A stretch of DNA of 64,000 nt from Hybos culiciformis (GCA_964007475.1 OZ023275.1:5580001-5644000), one strand, 5' to 3'. Numbered from the stretch's first letter, positions 23,939 to 39,112 are shown. Program-made: numbers and translations. The notes: generated from the sequence alone by a model not told the origin.

Positions 23939-26900
23939 AAAAAAAAAACCTTCTTGAGGTCTTTTGTTTTTCAATCACAAAATTAAATTTTAAATTCATA
24001 ATCAATTTTAACTCCAGACAACTCCATTCAACTTACTTTTGTGTATATATATAGTTTTTATGGATATATAAATTATAATGATATCCTAAATAACTATCTT
24101 ATTATAAGTTAAATTGATGAATGATTCAACATTTATCCTCACCCGTAAATTTAAACATATCACATTTTTTTGTGCTTATGACGATTATGTGCTTAATAAT
24201 AATTTCAGAACACACAAAAGGTCTTGAGAAATCAGTCTCATCTTCATTAAGCTAGTACTAAATATTTAAGCTTAATTTTATTTTTTATTTTTTTTTATTC
24301 CGAAATTTTCAAACATAATCGAATTACTCTTAGTAAATATTGTATGTCGATTGGGTAATGCTACTATTGTAGTTTTTACATTTCTTACGTACTCTAGGTA
24401 TATGCACTGAAAAAAAAAGAAATCTGCCATAATTTCTATAAATTCTTTCTACGTGTCTGTAGTTTAAATCGAATTAGTTGGTAACTTTAGTAAAATTTGT
24501 TATTTCATTTGTACATAGCAATTAAAATGCTAAATATTGAATACTTACTGTTAGTAAATAACGCAGTTTTAATTATAATCTCTGCTATATTTGATCTACG
24601 ACAAAATTATTTTTCAGTCTTGTTTTCAGTCTATACTCATTTGATACTCGATGCTTGTCAGGTATTACATTTTTTATATAAGTAAACTGATTTAATATGA
24701 AAAAGTTGGATAATAATCCCTTAATAAAAGTGTGTTATATCTTGTAGCAAATGTAAAATATTTGAGGATCTGTCAAATCAAGATTGAAAAGGAATCAATC
24801 GAAAAATGTTTAAAATATTTGATTTTTGTCATTTTTTATAACAATATTTATGTGTTTTTTGAAAAATTAATCTGCCGCTCTGCAATATATCAATTTAGTT
24901 TTATATATAACAAAAAAAAAAATTGACTCTTTTTTAAAGATTTCCAAAATTTTTAATGATCATCATAAAGAGGATTTTTTCAATATCTCTCTCTTGGGAT
25001 CAATCATCAAAAATTTTTAATATAAAAAATATATAAATTTTTCTCATAGTATCGTGAATGCAATTAATTTTATAATGTAGTTTCTTTTAATGTTTCTTTT
25101 TTTATTTTTTGTCAATGCTTAACAAAAATTTGATGAAGAAGTTTAAAAGCACGGGGATAATACTTATGCACTTCTCTAATAAGGCCCTTAATCTCTAAAA
25201 ATCTGTTGAGCTTATATAAAGTTGAAGTCACTAACAACAATAACTTGTTTCAAACAACAAACAACAAGCACCCAGAGTTCATATCAGTATCATTATAATT
25301 TCGCACATCTAAAGGCCTTTTTTATAAATTACCCCGGTTTTTGATTATCGAGTGATTTGATAAGTTTTCAATTAAATTGTTAAGTTTTGAATATTAGTGG
25401 TTCATATAAATTGATCACATTCCTAACCTTTACAATTATACATATGTAATTTTTTATTTCTGTTAGATTTCTAATAAAAATTTTTAACTCTTTTAAAATA
25501 AAATTATTATATGATCTTTTATTTCGTTAACTACTTATTAAACACTATTTTCAATATTATTATAGTTAATAAAAAAGTTGATCATCAACTAATAAAAAAA
25601 TATATAAATATAGAAATTTTTACGATTATAAATAAATTTCACAACATCGAAGAACATTATTTTTAGATTACATATACCCTAAAAATAAATATAAAATAAA
25701 AATAATTTTTAGTCTATTAATAAAATGTATTTAGGCATTAAGAGTGTCTTTTTATATCCTTATAAAACAATTTAATTTCAATGTTGCATTCTTTGGTCAA
25801 TAAATCGTAAAGAATAACATTTTGATCCTTTTCTTCCTTCTTGTTTTCATTTTTTTTCCATTTTTTTTTTTGTACATTGCCTCTAGGACCTTAACATTAT
25901 TAATTCCTTCATTTAACAATAGCTCAAAAAAATTGTTTAAAATTGATCTTTTTGTTTGTTAAACAATGGAGGAGACGCACTGTCGCCAAATATATCTATT
26001 CAAATAGAATAGGATAAAAAGGACTTGAATAGAGTGGAAAAATTGGAAATACATTAATAATGAAAAATTGTGTCCCTTAAAAACTGTTCAAAAAATTTAT
26101 ACTAATTCTTCAAGGTTTTAAAATAAAAAAAAATGAAAAATACTTTTTTTTTGGTAAGAAGTCAAATGGAATTTTTGGAAGATAACTATTAAAACTCGAA
26201 AACTTATTGCTTTTAATTTTGACAAATTTTTCTTTGGATGAGCTTGGAACATTTCGGGCATATTGAGTTTGTATTGATTAACCGACAATGCAAAAAGGAA
26301 CTTTCTAGTAAAATATGTATTCGACTAAAATTTCTAATTATCCTTAAAGCTGAAATGGAATCAGATTAGAGATTTAGTTTTGATTAGAGGTAATGAAAAT
26401 TTTCTATCAGCTTCATTAGAAAATTTAAAATTATTTCGCTGAATTATAGAACCTACGCTTAGCACAGTTTAAATTAATTTTAGTAAGTCGTAAAATAAAG
26501 CAAATCAGATTTTGGTGACTTTTAAACCATTCATAATCGAAACCGGCAAGGATAACATTTACGACCAGTTTTGCAATTAAGTTCTTCTAATGCGACATAA
26601 ACAAAAATCTTTAAAATAATTTATAAGATCACCCACATTTTTTCTTATTTTTTTTTTCTTTATTATTATTAAATTTAAGGAATTCTTTTGCTCAAACTAT
26701 GTTTCTACAAGTTTTAATTCATGTTTTCATTCAAAAAATTTTTACCTTTTGTTGAATGCAAAAGGTGCGAAATTTCAGGGTCAGATGTTTTGAAGTTGAA
26801 AAAAAAATAGAAAAAATAAATTATATTTTCCTAAAAATAGTGAATTTTATGTTTGATCTTTTAAATATTTATGTAGATCATTGACGACTAATTGTCGCCA

Positions 26901-29900
26901 AAATAATTACAAACTTAATTCTAGAGAACACCTGGTAATAAACCTAGGATACATTTAGTCTAAACATTTTCTGGGTTTTTCAAGAAGAAATAAAAATTAA
27001 AAATGACTTAACTAAAAAAGTGTTAATGTTAGATCTTTTTCACTTATGACAAAGAGAGTATTATATAATTCATATGAGTCAGATGTAAATAGAAGTCTAT
27101 TAAAAATTCAAATTCAATATTATGTATAAAATTAAATTATTCAAAAAAATTTATTATTATAACATTCAAAAACATAATTGACATTGGTTTTGGTGCAAAA
27201 AAAGTTTATTCTTATAACAATAATTTATTCCATAATTCCATAAAATTTATTAAAAAAAAAATAAACCACAACTATGCCTACGAAATCTGATTGGGGATGG
27301 GGATGTAGTAGAGGTATTTTTTGTGAAATGGCACATCTCTATTTTAATAACTCATTATATACATTTTTCATACTTTACTATTCTTCAATTGAAGCAATTG
27401 AGCGCCTGTGAAAATAATTCTAAAATCAAACCGCACCACCTGAGATTTAGATCTTTTTTGCGCCTTTTTGCCAAAACAAGATTTTCTTGATAAGTAAAGA
27501 AAGATAAAAAAAAAAGAAGAATTATTTGATGAATAATGACAAAAAGGATATTTTTTTTTGTATTTCGCTTTTTTTGTTTTCAAAACAGTAAAAATGTAAG
27601 TTACTTTCTTCAAGCGGAACTGATCAAACACTTGAAATTTGAATGAATTCATTAAATAAAATGACAAAAATATTATCTATATCCTTTTTATTGTAAAAAT
27701 TCCTAGACAAAGAAATTGAAATAAAGAATAAAAGATGAAGAAAATTTTACAATAAGCAGATTACTATTTTTCCTTAATCTCATCGTTTTCAAAAGTATAT
27801 ATACGTGATAGCAAATAACACTTCATTCAAGTGTTTTAAGCCATTTTATCATACGGCTACTTTATCTTATTCTTTAAGAAGCAAAAAATTCAAAAAAGGA
27901 GTTTCATCATAAAATTACTGTAGTTACGAAGCTTTTTAGGAAGATTTAATTACTGAAATGTTTTGATTACAAACCGTACACCCGCATACGACAATTTATT
28001 TAGGATAAAGCTGTTGTAGCTTTTATAACATATATGTTATATCAAATAATTTTTTTGTATAATTGATTTTAGGCTTAATCAGTGCAATAATTTTGAAATT
28101 TTGCCTTCTATACGTATAAATCATATTCTTTTGGAGTTTTTATACCCTTTTTAGTTGCACAACGTCTATCTAAATAAACCTATTTCAAAACCGATTTCTA
28201 AATGATCATAGTTCGCTATCATGTTTGGTGTGACAAATAAAATGCATGCGCACAATAGGCTAATTTTTGATAAAAATAATGAACATGTAAACAACACATA
28301 AAATTCTTAGAAAAAAGTATTAGTTTACATATATAGTGGTAAGCTTTTTCTTCAAATAATTTTGCATAATGTTGCAGACATTATATTTATATATATATAA
28401 TAAAAATATACATATATAAATGGAATTTTACCCAGAAATATATTTTAGGGAATAAAAAAAAATGTGTATAAATTTTTCTCATGATTTAAAATTAACCCCT
28501 TCGAACTTGAAGTTTATCAAAGTGAAAAATCTTGTCAACATTGGTTGATATTAGTGTTTATATTTGGATTTTGTGGTTTCCGAAATTCTTGTTTAAAATG
28601 AATTTAATTTTATTTTCTTATGTTTTTAAATTTATTAACCGGTTAATAAAATGTGATCTTGTTATATTTTGGATACCATTTTTTAAACTACAGAATTGAA
28701 AAAAAAAAAAAAACAGAACGACTCGCAAACTTTTTTAAACTTTTTTTTTATACCTGTCTTTATGGTTTTATGCAACAAAAGCCCAAAAAAAAAAAAACTG
28801 AAATAAAAATAAAATTATGAAAAAACGTCTTATTTGTGACCACCATGAATTTTATTATATACCTATATTTTTTTTTTTTTTTGTGGTTTATCTTAAAGAG
28901 GAGCCATAAATGAATAAGGAACGTGATGTGCCGTTTTTTGTTCATATTTTATTGCAATCAGATCTCATTCATATTTTTTGAGGTTTATTATATTTTATTA
29001 TATGTATATATACCATAGGTACATATGTTTTGTTTTTTATTAATTTTTTTTAATCTTATGATTAGTCGGTGTCGGTTTAAAACTGAAAACGTCTAATCAT
29101 GTTTGAATATAAATTAGAACATAATTATTGTATGAGAATTTTTTTTTTTTTTATTATATTTTTATATTTGAAAATTATATCAATTCATGCTAATATTATA
29201 AATTTAAAGGCAAACAAAAATTCGTAAAATTACTTAATTTATAATAACATTATTTCAGAATATTGGATATTCAAACTCCATGCAAAAGACTTTATTTGGT
29301 TTTATAATATCGTTTTGAGTTAAGTGTAAATCAAAAACTTTTCTAGCTGCACAATGTTGATTGAAACTTTCCAGTTCATTCCAATGTTAAAGAATTTTTG
29401 TTACCATTATTTTTTTTAATCTAAATTAACATTTAAATCTTTAAAATCTTTTTATTGGTGATGAAGAATAAAAAAAAATTAATAAAATGATATTTCTCAT
29501 TTTATATATACAATATCTTAAATTAAGCGCCGTTTAATTGTGTCCAAGTTAACTAATATTCGTAAAAAAAATTCTAAAGCTTTTGATCACTAGAAAAAAT
29601 TCCACTTACATTCTTTAATATTATTAAAATTTTATAGAATTTTCTTTTAAATATAATTGAAAAATCGAATTATGCGGTTTTTTTTTATTATTAATTGTCT
29701 ATTAATAAAAGTAAACATAATAAATATACGAAACCTCTATACTACATAATGATTTAATGATCGGTTTATTTGAAGGAAAAAAAAAAAAAAAAAAAAATAA
29801 ATTTTAATAATTTGTTGCGGTTGCGCTTAATTTTTTTTTTTATTAAAAAAAAGGATCCAGACAATTTAATTTTATTAATAAAAAAAGAGATCAAAAGCTG

Positions 29901-32900
29901 AAATAAAGAATTTTTTTTTATATATATTACGTACATATGTATAATAAGTTAAATATTTTGAATTCATATTTATTAAAAAAGGCAGGTCAGATACTTCTTA
30001 TAAAAGCAAAAGTGTTTCTTTTTATTTTTTTTTTTCATTGCGCAGTTCATTAACACATAAAAAGCTTAAAAAACTTCTATATCCATTATATGTTTGAAGT
30101 CCTTGGACTGGTAGCCAGATGTGTATTTTAATTATGAACGTAATAAAAAACAAAATTTGTATTTCTCGTTTTGATGTCAATTCCCTTTCAAAATATTCGT
30201 ACTTGCTTATATGGTTTTCTTTGGTTCTAAAGTTAAAATGTACTAAACTATATGCTATTAAAGCTGGAAAATTAATTCTTAATTAAATTTTGATAATTTT
30301 TTTTAAGAAGAGAATTAAAAATCAGATTTTAATAACTAATATAAGTAGATTAAATAACTAATGTAAGTATATTTAATAACTAAGTAAATGAAAAAGTTTT
30401 TATTCAAATTTTTTTATGAACCAAAATAAATATTGAATTTTAAAGTTATTGACTTTATATCTTAAGATATGTACATAAGCAACATTTAAGCTAAAAGAAA
30501 GTCAAATAATAATAATAATGTTAACTGCCAGTAATATCCTTTTTTTATTGCAAGAACACATTATTTTTCATAAGGGAGTTTGCATTGTAATCAGGTGTTA
30601 AGCCGCTAAAAAAAATAATAATATAAAGTAATTCACGTCTCAAACATGATTACTGCGTTAATATTCTTATATTCCACTAAAAGTGAGGTGTGTGCTATAA
30701 TTTTGATTATTATCAGTATAGTTAATCAGTTCAGTTATCATATACTTTATATCATCTTACTCTGTTGGTATCTTTTTGGTTTTAAATCAATTTTTAATGG
30801 TATAGTATTTGTTCTTTAGATTAGGATAAAAAAACGAACAAATTTTCTTATTTTAATCTGCTGCCATTATATTACCGTCTTAGGTATTTCTTCAGAGCTG
30901 TTAGCATTTTAAATAAGCTACTTAATATTTTCTAAGTAAGGTTGGAAGAAACCATATAACCTGTATCTGGATTATCGTTTTTAATTTTTGTTTTTATCGT
31001 TTTAAAAAGAGATAAAAAAATATATTTTTTTGGATTACATATAGGATAAAAAAATTGAAAGCATAAAGCTGATAGAAACGTATTAAATAAGGTTTTGTGA
31101 CTTGTCCAAATGACTTTTATATATAATGAAACTGTTAATAACTAATTGTACATACCTTGTTAACATGAAGATTGTAAAATAAAAATTATAAATTAAAATT
31201 GAAGAAAATCACTATAGGCAGCAAGTAAAGTGAAAAATTCACAACTTTACAAGATAATGCGATAAAAGCCCTTAAACCAAAACAAAACAAAAACGAAGAA
31301 AAAAGAGAACATTGTTCATTTTCAAAACCAAACTAATGAAATAAATATACTGTATAATTTGGTTATATTGTTAGCATATTCTTTTTTTTTTTTTTATGTT
31401 TTACCTTGTTTTATTTTTGTTAGCTCTTTTTTTTAATATTATTTTATTTTGTTTTTTACTTTCCGCCATATTATTAACTTATTTATATCCAAACAAGCGC
31501 ACTGTTTCTCACAGCTATTAATGGGTTCCGTTGTTCGATCATGCGCCACCATCAATGAATTCTTTTTAGCTTAAAAAATGTTTTCTTCAAATTTATTAGA
31601 ATATGAAGTAAATTAATGGTTGTATTCTTAAACTTGAAAAAAAATTATGTTAAAACGAATTGACTAAATGAATTTGGATTTGAGGGAAATAAGACTTAAT
31701 ATATCTACTTGATTTTTGTTGAGCTTTTGTATCTTCAAATATTTGGAGTATTATAGTGGGCCGTCTTGTTTTAACATAAGTTAATATTATAAGGAGTTTA
31801 ACTATTTATATTTTGCATTATTACGATTTTAGTATGTAGTATAGTATGTATTACAGAGTTTTTCAACAGCAATGTTGTTTCCCATATCGTCCGGCAAAAG
31901 TCGAAAAACGAGTACGACGTATGAGCCCATTGTAGTGGGCTTTTTTGCCCCACCCGGTTATCATTTTATGGTGGTTCCTATTTTCAAGTAAAATTGGTTT
32001 GCCTCTTCTCTCGAGCACACAAGGCTCCAATAGTATAAAACGGCATACCATATTTTTATTGCTGTTTCCTATGTACCACCATCATAATCAGTGCTAATCC
32101 AGTAGCGTATACTGAACTAATTCTGCCGTAGGAAAATTTCAGGAAATCATCAATTCTCATTTTTTTGGCTTTGACAAATTAAGAATACCTTGTATTATTA
32201 ATTATCAGAAACAAACTTCTCTCTGGTTACCATCTTATTTTCTTCTTATTTTAATGTTATCATCTCCTTGTTACAATTTGGCACTGATTAAATTTAAAAA
32301 AAAAAATTGTTTTTTTTCATTCTTTTGCGTTAATCATCAATTCATTTTCTGTTTTGGTTATTTTCGCCCAAAAAAAAAAAAAAAATTTCTTTTTCACTTT
32401 AACTTTAAATACATTGGAAACCAACTAAGAAAAAATTGATTTTTTGGTATGTGGGAACAACTAGATGGCAATGCAACGGTAACGATCACAAACGGTAAGC
32501 ATCAAACAGAAAAAATTAAAAAATTATTAAATGAAAAAATAAAAAAAATAAAATTTTTTTTTTTTTAATTATTTAAAGAATTCAGGTATAAAAGTTATAA
32601 ATTTTTTTAGGTGAGATAAGCCTGTTATTAAAGTTAAAAATAAAAATTCTTAATCGGTTTTGGAAGTTTGATTGGAAATCATTTAATTAAATTTGAAACG
32701 GATTTAAAGTTCTTTATTTTTTTTCTTCATTTTTAATTTTATTTTATGCTCATGCTTATTTTTTTTTTTTAACTTCGTGATATCATTTTTGGCATTTTTA
32801 ATATGAAGGCTACATGAAGTTAGCTTCAATACATATTTAACACGGGAATACAAAGTTAAATGGAATAAGCAAATTTTAAAATTATAAGATGAGAAGTTGT

Positions 32901-35157
32901 AAAAATATGGTCTGTAAAAATTTTTCGAGGAGTCAACATTTCAACGGACAACTAAGTCTCTATTCATAAATAGTCTAGAGTTGTCAGCAAATCAAAAACA
33001 AAGCCTTTGAATAGAAGCCCTTTGTTTTTTCATTATTTTCTTACAGACTATCCAATTTTCCTTATTATCACTGACTTTTCACTTTAATAGAGCTGCAGAT
33101 TATGATGTAACTTCTGCATTCCAATCCCTTTAAAACTTTTAGTTCACTTGTTCCAAAAGTATTTTAATTAGGTACTGAAATTAATAAATTATTTAAAATT
33201 CAGTTTCCCTGAATAGATATTTACCTCAAGCTAAACATTCCATTTGTTCAAAAGAATGCATCTTTCTACTGCAAACGTTTTTTTTTTTTTAATAAAAAAA
33301 TTATAATTTTATGTAATAATTTCTAAAAATAGTAAAATTTCAACTATGTTTGCACAATTGCTTTGTCATGTTTAAAAAAAAAAAGCGGAATTAAAAATAA
33401 AAAAATAATAATTTGACATACATAGTTTCATTTTAAAAATTAATTATAAGGTGTAGGTTTTTAACACTGTATACAATTTAGATGAAACAAAATAGCAATA
33501 AATGTTAATAGAAAATAATTTCTATAAATAACATCTTCTAATTCTGTCAACAGAATAATATTTAATATGAAAGCTTAGGTGATTTTGCAAATTTATTAAT
33601 ATTAAAGAATAAAAGTTTAATGACGTCTATTTGCTCTTAATTATTATGTCAGTCATCGTAAGAAACTTTTTTTTTTTTTTTTTGTACAAAATGATTAATA
33701 AGTAAATATTTAACTATATTTGAGGTAATAATAAGCGTATTTACCCCGGTTTGTAATTTTATTTTAAAGAAAAGTTCCCCTTTTTATTTTGGAAAGATTC
33801 GACGTCAAGCTTTGTATACAAATGTTTGTTTATGGTAAATATTGAACACTAATATTATTTAAAATTTCATAATATTGTTAAAAATATCTAAAATTTCCCA
33901 AATACTTTATTGACAAATATATTTTAAAATCGATTATAATTGAGAATAGTAAACTTAAAAATGGAATAATAAATTTCAATATTATAGTCTATAGATTAGT
34001 AAAATTAAAAATAATATATATCTAATGAAGAATATCACGTAGTTGAAAAGTACGATGGGAATCGAAATCATTATTTCTCAAAAGACTGAAGAATATATAA
34101 CACTGCACCTTCGGTTTTACCAAAGATTTATGCATTCTTCTTGCAATATCAAAATGCAAGCGAAAAATTTAGGTTAAGCACATCATTTATAATTTTTTGG
34201 TTTTAATTTATTTTTATTGAAAAATTCACTCCACTAATTTCGCATAATAAAGCTGTTGTTAAAAGCTCTTGTAATCTCTCTTCTTTTTTTTTCGAAAATT
34301 GTGTTCTATCATCATCTGACCTTCAAAATACTTGTGAAGCCAAAAGCTTGAAAAAAAATTAGAAATATATGGTTTAAAAAACTTTATCTTGAATTAATTA
34401 TGGTTTTTTTTTAAAGAAATATTCTTGAAGGCGCTGTGATATGGCGCTATCTTTTTTGATCTAATTTCACACCGTCGTCATCGATTTAAAAAAAAGTATA
34501 TTTAATGAATGAGAAAATATACATATTATATACAAAAAAAAAAACAACTAAAGTAGTCAGGCAGCCAGCCACAGGCTAAATTTGAACAAGTATATGGTGG
34601 AATTTATATCGTTTCCGGTCTTTTATAAATATTTAATCTTTTCATTTGCTGAATTTTATGCAAAAAAAAAAAACTTTTTTTTCTTAATGTACATAATATA
34701 GGTTTTTTTGCCCATCATCAAAATTATCTTAATTTTTCGTTTGTTTGAATCACAATCTCTTTTAACAAATTAAATAAAAAAAAAAAAAAGATTAGAATTC
34801 ATTTGTTCATTTTTAAATAAATTTTAATTGAAAGAAAATACAAAAGTTTGTTCTTCGAAATAAATCTTTCTGAAATGTGTTACCAACCCTGATAAGATTT
34901 TTACGACAATTATATTATACACCCAATTAATTTACCAAACATTTTTGTAATATTTGTATCACTCCCTTCATTATTTTCGTCAAAACCGAAGTTTTGTAAA
35001 AATCTTGGAGAACAAAATTATATAAAAGCGTTCAGCTGATTTTAGATAATATCAAATACATACTATTAAAAATATAATTGAAATTTTTGACATTAAAATA
35101 CATCTAGTGCCAGAGAAAATCAATAATCTCATTCAAACTAAATATATTAATAACCTA

Positions 35158-35421
35158 CACTGAAAAAAAAAATTCGATGGTGAATTAGCTATAAAATATA
35201 GCTGATTGTAGTTTTTTAGTTCTTTTCTATAAATAAATTACAAAAATGGGTTTATGAGGAATATTGAAGAACTGAAATGTTCAAAAAGTAAAAACACAAG
35301 CAATTCTTCCTAGGTTTTTCAAATAGCTAATCTTACTGAAGGCATCCACTACTTCGATTTGACCTATATACATAGCATATACAGAAATTTTAGCTGCTGT
35401 AACTTTCTTTATTTTTCACAT
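35158..35421. mobile_element. TA-flanked CACTG mini-element, copy 1 (264 bp)
   Basis: It starts TA|CACTGAAAAAAAA and ends in TTTTTCACAT|TA, a decayed form of the TTTTTCAGTG end of copy 2. The 25 bp at 35353-35377 are identical to 45224-45248 in copy 2, and GCTATAAAATATAGC near 35189 also recurs in the family. The TA target and short AT-rich interior suggest a Tc1/mariner-type MITE, but no transposase is present to prove the superfamily. Confidence 0.6.
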
Positions 35422-35561
35422 TATTTGAACAAATAAATAATCATTAAAATATTTTTAACAAAATTTTAATGAATCTTGATCTATTTCCAATCGAAAATAT
35501 TTCTAACTGTTAAGCTCATTAAATTGAAAAAATATTTAATCGATAAATTAAAAATATATAC

Positions 35562-35581
35562 AAAAAAAAAAAAAAAAAAAA
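35562..35581. repeat. Poly-A tract (about 20 bp)
   Basis: One of the longest of the many homopolymer runs here. Another of about 21 A lies near 29778. No retroposed body is recognisable upstream, so these are treated as simple sequence. Confidence 0.85.
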
Positions 35582-36459
35582 CTGCAACATATTATCCGAA
35601 TCATGCAATATAATTTTTTTTTTTTCACTCAAATGCCGAATATCTTTTTTTTTTAATAATAATTTTTTTTTTTATAATTTCACATTGTGGAGATAAAATA
35701 AAAGTGCGAACATTTTATGTTTTCAATTTTGTTAAACATAAGAAAAAACAATGAAAAAAAAAAAAAATACAACATAAATCGTGCGTCTTCAAATTCAAAT
35801 TTATCCTTGTTTGTTAAAAAAAAAAAAAAAATCCAAACATTTTTTTTTTTTTATTTTATCATTTTTATAATTGTGTGAACACTTTTTCGGAATATCGCAT
35901 TTTCGTATATTTCTTCATCATCAAAAATTTAATCTTCCTAACAAGGCTTCAATGATATGATTTCTTAAGTTTTCATTGCTTCGACGCATTTTATAATATT
36001 GTTTTTTTTTGTTTTTGCATTAATAATGAGAGCTTTTAAATACCATAATTAAGATTTTCATTTTTAAGTAAGTGATTAGATTTTCTTGTTATTTTAATTG
36101 TAGCATAAATTCTTACTGGCATATATATAAACATTGAACAACACAAGTATATTGGCCCCCCCATTTGGCAGATAAACGATGACTGGATGACCGTTCTCAA
36201 GCATTGATTTTGGAATCTAATTTTTTTAAAGGCATCGATCGAATTGTCGTTAAAGTTGGACTTTTAGAGAAATGAATTTAAAGATTCTATAATTAAAAAA
36301 CTGTATTTATAGCTACTCGAGGTCGACACTTAAAAATTAACTAAAAATGGCTTCAACATTGCTGTGCGTGAACTATCTCTCACATTATGATAGTAAACCT
36401 AAAAAGACGTAGATTTTACAAAAACCAAAACAATTTTCTTATAATATGATGTTATTAAT

Positions 36460-36482
36460 ATTATTATTATTATTATTATTAT
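36460..36482. repeat. (ATT)n microsatellite
   Basis: An ATT run followed by a T tract; a (CAT)n run lies 45 bp further on. Confidence 0.9.
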
Positions 36483-36524
36483 TTTTTTTTTTTTCAAAAT
36501 AACTCTAATAAAATAAAATACCAC

Positions 36525-36548
36525 CATCATCATCATCATCATTATTAT
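36525..36548. repeat. (CAT)n/(ATT) microsatellite
   Basis: CATCATCATCATCATC grades into ATTATTAT, a compound trinucleotide repeat. Confidence 0.88.
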
Positions 36549-39112
36549 CTTTAAAGAACAAAAAAATATATATGTATGTAAGGTATAAGGAAAATAAAAT
36601 AAAACGTAGCAATCGACTTGAGTATCAATTCGATCAATTTTAGTACAAGGGATATTGTGTTGTGGTATTTAGTATTTTATTGTATTTATTTTTTATTCCT
36701 GTTAGCTTTTCATAAAAGTCTCAAAACATGAATGAACATAAGTTCTATCTTGTTAACTTGTCCTTTTTTTTGTGAAATTGTTTGGTATGTTAAATATTTT
36801 TACGAAAGAAAATTGATTACTCCAACAACCTTATTATCGGTAATTTTACGATAATTTTTGTGTTATATCAATTATATGTTATAAATAATGGTTATTATTG
36901 AAATTTTTGTTATTGACTTTTTCCTTCATTATTCGTTATTGAGTTCTTTAGTCCAAAAAATTGATTTTTCTTATTATCGTATTTTAGCTTTTTATAAAAT
37001 TGTTAGCATTTTATAAGATTGTTTTCGATATATGAAAAAAAATAACTGCACTATATAGTGTTATATGAAACTTTTTACTTGTAATTGCAGAAAATAATAA
37101 AATATAATTTAATCTATTTGATAGAAATAAAACAAAAACCAAGAAATCGATAATATTCTAAAAGACATTTTGTACGAATACCATAATCCAAAAATATTTC
37201 GTCTTTATATAAATTTTGGTATTTTAAGCACTTTTTGATCGGTTAACGCGATGTCTGCAAGAAGATAAATGATATGTTTTATTTTTATGTTTACGTTTGT
37301 TTTTTTATTTATTTTTTTTTTTTGTATTGTTAGTTCTTATAGTACCAAAGGATTTTTATGTATGTTTTAACAAAAATGTATAATGGTTAAATTTAACCAG
37401 GTAGTTAGTACCTACCGAGTAGAGATAACAAAGAAAACAAAAAATTATGATTCCTCGTCTGTGGTAATGATTTTATTCTTATTTGATTATTAGTAATAAG
37501 GAAAATTCTTTAAAATTATTGTAGTTTTTTTAAAAATTGGCTGAAAGGCTTACTGTAGTACGTTTACTTTAAATTTAGTTGTAAAGTTTATTTGAAAAAG
37601 ACGATAAAAGTGAAGAGCAATGTTAGAAAAAAATTAGTTTAGCTATATTTATGATAAAAAAAATTTATTGTTGTATCCCAAAACGATTAAACTGAAAGGG
37701 AAAATCTTGGCCATAGTTTTAGTCAGTTAAAACATTATATGAATAGACCATGCTCAGATTTTTTTGAATGGCGAACATTTTGTATCTTTTTACGTTTTCA
37801 AAGAAACACACTTAAAACGAACGACGAAATTTATCAGAAATTATTTTTATAATATTAAGAATTCTGCAATTTGTTCGAACATATACATTTCTTACATATG
37901 TTACCTCTAATATTCTCTATGAGATTGGAGTGTGTGGATCATTAGGAATTATTTCAGATTTTTGGTCAGTATAAAAAGTTAAATTTTTTTTTTTTTTTTT
38001 TGTTTCTGATTTTTGGGATTCATTATTCTTTGCTGTGACATTTCTTTTATTCTTGTCTTTATGTTGAAAACGTGATCGTATGCTAATTTTGTGAAGAAAT
38101 GAAATTACATTTAAAACAAAAGATTAAAATAAAATTCCTTTATTTTGAATGAATATTTAAAATAAAATAAAAAAAAATAAAACAAAATAAAATAAAATAG
38201 TAACGATGACATTTTTGTAATTATTATTTTTTATATGTATTTTAAATAAGATCTTTGCCAGTCATTTGATTAAAAAGAAAAATTCAGTTAATTAAAGAAA
38301 TTTTTTTTTATTAGTCTTATTCAGATCAAAAGCTTAAATCAAATAAGGATAATCTTTATAAATGTTCACATAACTTCTATTCTGCAGATTATTGAATTTA
38401 AGTGAAATTATTGCGTAGCTAGTAACTAAATACCTAGTTTAAAATTGAAATGCTATCAATTTTGAAAATCTAGACAATGTATTAAATAAATCGATTTTTA
38501 ATAATTTTCAGAAAAAATTATCGAAAATTTCACATTTTGAAAAAAGCGATGTATCATTTTGTGACTAAAAATAATAACTGATAACATGTTACCGTAATTT
38601 AACGTACCTACATAACTTTCGGTAAATTCCAATATGGTTTCAATATGATTTTTTTAAATTCATCATATGGTTAAAAAAAAAACCTTACGAATTGTGAAAT
38701 TTGTTAAATTCAATTTAAAAATTAATGAAACTTATCGGGATTTTCCTAATCATAAACTTGAATAAAATAATTTACCTCAAATATTGAAATTGAGATGTTT
38801 TACACTTATATAACAGAATCGTAGAGTTTTATTTTTTATTTTATATATTTTTATTGAAGATTTAAATAAAAATGTTTTTGAATTAAATTTATTATTAATA
38901 TAAATTATATATTGACAATTTAAAAGGTTTAAAGGAGCGGCGGGCTTTATTGAAATTCACATACACAAAACTAATTTCAATCAATTGAATTGCGTTTAAT
39001 TTATCTTCAATATTAAAATTTAAACAATTATTCTATAAATAATTAAAACCGCCGTCTAAACGCCTTATGCCTTTATGTACAATGGTATTGTTGGTATATA
39101 ATAATTGGTTGA

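Larger units (their letters stand above)
17675..35157. other. Gene-free AT-rich sequence with scattered islands
   Basis: Besides the candidate exon at 18612-18689, this holds a GC-richer patch at 17770-17880, a TTCCGCCACTG word near 21800 resembling the end of an undetermined DNA transposon, and a second possible CACTGAAAAA...TTTTTCAGT mini-element at 24405-24619. It also holds an island at 27283-27500 and the strongest GC island at 31860-32130. Poly-A/T runs are frequent throughout. No confident gene. Confidence 0.6.

Noticed and set aside
25205..25300. TATATAAAG box followed by a CAACAAC-rich stretch, as a core promoter
   Set aside because: TATA-like words are abundant at this composition, and no open frame or exon follows.
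33048..33115. Minus-strand segment between AATCTGCAG and GTAAGAAAA splice-like sites
   Set aside because: All three frames contain stops and the acceptor lacks a pyrimidine tract.
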